From contig CAMDGT010000049.1 in assembly GCA_945898025.1 (NCBI GenBank), positions 1 through 7,965 of the forward strand: a stretch of 7,965 bases of DNA. The letters run 5' to 3'. Origin of the DNA: Rickettsia typhi. Lineage in GTDB: Bacteria > Pseudomonadota > Alphaproteobacteria > Rickettsiales > UBA1997. Below, one piece after another: positions 6,245-7,965 of this stretch. The translations under genes and the position numbers were made by a program. Below the pieces are notes generated by a model that searched no databases, had not been told where the DNA came from, and saw only the letters and a program-made list of their open reading frames with translations. Position 1 is the first letter of the stretch; every line of letters begins with the position of its first letter.

Positions 6245-7600
6245 ATGCAAAATTTAAATTCAATTTTTTTACAAAAATTCGAAGAAAGAGGCTTCCTTGC
6301 TCAAGCAACCGATATTGAACAAATTGATAAATTAGAAAATATTACCGCTTATATTGGCTTTGATTGTACCGCAAAATCTTTGCATATTGGTAGTTTGATG
6401 CAAATCATGATATTACGGATATTGCTACAACAAGGGCATAATGCAATTATTCTACTTGGGGGTGGAACTACTAAAATAGGCGATCCTTCCGGCAAAGACG
6501 ATGCTCGTCAAATGTTAACTGAAAGTCAAATTGCGAATAATCTTGCAGGCATTAAAAAAACTTTAGAAAAGTTTGTTAAAATTAACGATAAGGCTGAATT
6601 TACTAACCTTAAACTAATCTCATCGCAAAGAGTCATGAAAGGTGATGGTGGTCAAGCAATTATAGTTAATAATGATGAATGGCTATTGGGGCTTAAATAT
6701 ATTGATTTCTTGAGAGATGTAGGTAGATATTTTTCGGTTAATCGTATGTTGAGTTTTGATTCAGTTAAATTAAGGCTTGATAGAAATCAACCACTTTCAT
6801 TTATTGAATTTAATTATATGATATTGCAGGCCTATGATTTTTATCACTTAAATAAAAAATATGGCTGCAATTTACAGATAGGTGGATCTGATCAATGGGG
6901 AAATATTGTTAATGGGGTTGAACTAATTAGAAAAATTAATGTTGATAAGGTTAAAAATAACAATGAATTAAATAATGTTTTTGGTTTGACTTCGCCTTTA
7001 CTTACAAATTCTGAAGGTAAAAAAATGGGGAAAACCGCTAATGGTGCAGTTTGGCTTGATGCTGATATGTTTGGAGCATTTGATTATTTTCAATATTTTC
7101 GCAATGTTAATGATGTTGATGTAATAAAATTTATTAAATTATTTACCAATTATGATATTGAAATAAGGGAAAAAGTGCATGAAATAACTGGTCAAAACTT
7201 TCAAAATATTGATAATTCAATTCCTGATGATGCTCAAATCATTAATAAATTAAAAGAATTATTAGCCTTTGAGGTAACCAAAATATGCCACAATGAAGAA
7301 GTTGCCAATAATTGCCTTGCTACCGCCAGAGAAATATTTGTTAATAAAAATTCTCAAGCCTTTATTGAGAAAGAGATAATTTTTGAGCAAGATACAAAAA
7401 AACTTTTTGAAATCATTAAAGAAATCGGGGCTAGTGAATCAAATTCTGAAGCTAAAAAATTGATATCAAATAATGCAGTCAAAATCAACTCGCAATTGAT
7501 TGCAGATATTAACTACCATTTTGATAAAAATACTTATCAAAATCAAAAAATTGACTTATCAATTGGCAAAAAGAAGTTTTATCAAATTTTGTTTAAATAA
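6245..7600 (+). CDS. tyrS: Tyrosyl-tRNA synthetase (bacterial TyrRS, TyrS type)
   Basis: A 451-residue class I aminoacyl-tRNA synthetase that charges tRNA-Tyr with tyrosine; it acts as a dimer in the cytoplasm. Motifs: YIGFD (36-40), the HIGH-type motif as HIGS (47-50), GGGTTKIGDPSGKD, the tyrosine pocket QIGGSDQWGN (from 211), and the KMSKS-type loop KMGKT (260-264). The C-terminal S4 RNA-binding domain is present (about 385-451, GASESNSEAKKLISNNAVKIN). HIGS and KMGKT are normal variants for this enzyme. It is somewhat longer than the usual 400-425 residues, through a hydrophilic linker before the S4 domain. It is the last gene in the window and comes before a 365-nt non-coding tail. Confidence 0.98.
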   Translation: MQNLNSIFLQKFEERGFLAQATDIEQIDKLENITAYIGFDCTAKSLHIGSLMQIMILRILLQQGHNAIILLGGGTTKIGDPSGKDDARQMLTESQIANNLAGIKKTLEKFVKINDKAEFTNLKLISSQRVMKGDGGQAIIVNNDEWLLGLKYIDFLRDVGRYFSVNRMLSFDSVKLRLDRNQPLSFIEFNYMILQAYDFYHLNKKYGCNLQIGGSDQWGNIVNGVELIRKINVDKVKNNNELNNVFGLTSPLLTNSEGKKMGKTANGAVWLDADMFGAFDYFQYFRNVNDVDVIKFIKLFTNYDIEIREKVHEITGQNFQNIDNSIPDDAQIINKLKELLAFEVTKICHNEEVANNCLATAREIFVNKNSQAFIEKEIIFEQDTKKLFEIIKEIGASESNSEAKKLISNNAVKINSQLIADINYHFDKNTYQNQKIDLSIGKKKFYQILFK

Positions 7601-7791
7601 AATAAATCAACAATCGTCATCTAAAGGCATATTTTTCAAGCTTTGCTGAACTCAACAATGTTAGTTTTACCTTGAGCGGAGTAGTGGAAATTGCATTGGA
7701 ATTCTATCCCTTGTGGTTAATTTGTATTCCGTTATCATTAAGGTCAAGGGGATGAAGCCCCTTGTTGCCAAAGCAAATTCTTCAAAGCTAA
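7601..7791. other. Non-coding stretch after tyrS, mostly unexplained
   Basis: I see no convincing gene on either strand between the tyrS stop and the first GC-rich repeat. The composition is clearly less AT-rich than the other intergenic gaps, which sets it apart. It holds one 7-bp hairpin (7745-7764) and several copies of CAAAGC. It could be decayed coding sequence or part of a larger mobile or repeated element; neither can be decided from the sequence alone. Confidence 0.5.
7745..7764 (+). terminator. Hairpin, possible tyrS terminator or repeat fragment
   Basis: CAAGGGG (7745-7751), loop atgaag, CCCCTTG (7758-7764): a perfect 7-bp stem. It lies 145 nt after tyrS and has no T-run behind it, so factor-independent termination is doubtful. 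It may belong with the two GC-rich elements that follow, since the same kind of stem recurs there. Confidence 0.35.
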
Positions 7792-7847
7792 ATAACCCTC
7801 CCCTTAAGGGAGGGTCGAAGGCAAAGCCTTCGGGGAGGGGTAATAAT
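7792..7847 (+). repeat. GC-rich compound palindromic element, copy 1
   Basis: The element has three parts: a hairpin CCCTCCC (7796-7802) / GGGAGGG (7808-7814); a second hairpin CGAAGGC (7816-7822), loop aaa, GCCTTCG (7826-7832); and a free arm GGGGAGGG (7832-7839). The first arm CCCTCCCC (7796-7803) can pair with either the near or the far G-rich arm, so two folds exclude each other. A related copy in opposite orientation follows at 7891-7950. It is flanked by AT-rich sequence (aata... and ...taataat). The form is like REP or MITE-type intergenic repeats; I do not recognise a named family. Confidence 0.85.
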
Positions 7848-7890
7848 CTTTACAATAACTCAAAGCCATAATTTTATTAAAAATACTTTC

Positions 7891-7950
7891 AACCCCCCAC
7901 CGAACGGCATTAAGCCGTTCGACTCCCCCTCAAGGGGGGGAGTTATTATT
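7891..7950 (-). repeat. GC-rich compound palindromic element, copy 2, inverted
   Basis: Read on the + strand: a free arm CCCCCC (7893-7898); a hairpin CGAACGGC (7901-7908), loop attaa, GCCGTTCG (7914-7921); and a hairpin ACTCCCCC (7922-7929) / GGGGGAGT (7936-7943), then tattatt. This is the reverse order of copy 1, and its reverse complement lines up with copy 1 along the whole length, sharing AC-C-rich arm, TT-AGGG, GTCGAA, GGC, GCC, TTCGG and GGGG-rich arm. The stems differ in sequence yet remain perfectly paired. Confidence 0.85.
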
Positions 7951-7965
7951 CCGAGAGTCGTGCTT

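Noticed and set aside
7745..7764. Strong factor-independent terminator of tyrS
   Set aside because: The stem is good, but it is 145 nt after the stop and lacks a T-run, so I list it only as a low-confidence possibility.
7792..7950. Integron attC sites or a CRISPR array
   Set aside because: There are no GTTRRRY/RYYYAAC core ends, no integrase gene in view, and the two copies are inverted with unlike stem sequences instead of identical direct repeats.

Overview
The window is a strongly AT-rich stretch of bacterial chromosome with every recognisable gene on the + strand. The protein sequences (MetK, L34, CGFS glutaredoxin, TyrRS, a 209-residue CTC-type L25) look most like Alphaproteobacteria. 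The AT bias, the scattered single housekeeping genes and an IS1595-type transposase suggest a host-associated lineage such as Rickettsiales or Holosporales. This placement is inference from remembered family patterns; no search was run.

Layout. 1-610: right-hand part of an IS1595/IS1016-type insertion sequence, its transposase cut by the window edge and carrying an in-frame 15-bp tandem repeat. 611-2085: a candidate promoter, then a CGFS monothiol glutaredoxin (grxD-like) and, 15 nt later, a YadG-like ABC ATPase without a permease. 2086-2899: rplY (ribosomal protein L25), ended by a perfect 12-bp stem terminator. 2947-4469: metK and, 17 nt later, panD. 4556-5197: rpmH (44 codons) and rnpA, the classic pair. 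5240-7600: fabD and tyrS as closely spaced single genes. 7601-7965: a 365-nt tail without a gene, holding a 7-bp hairpin and two copies, in opposite orientation, of a GC-rich compound palindromic repeat.

Functions are nearly all core housekeeping: translation (rplY, rpmH, tyrS), tRNA processing (rnpA), SAM supply (metK), malonyl loading for fatty-acid synthesis (fabD), Fe-S handling (glutaredoxin) and beta-alanine for CoA (panD). Usual partners (pth by rplY, yidC by rnpA, fabG/acpP by fabD, a permease by the ABC ATPase) are absent nearby, which points to a reshuffled genome.

Most worth a second look: (1) the inverted pair of GC-rich palindromic elements at 7792-7950, whose stems differ in sequence but keep pairing; (2) none of the eight start codons after the transposase has a Shine-Dalgarno-like sequence; (3) the tandem IRGKR expansion and the 17-bp hairpin inside the transposase gene; (4) an apparently intact panD in a genome of otherwise reduced appearance.
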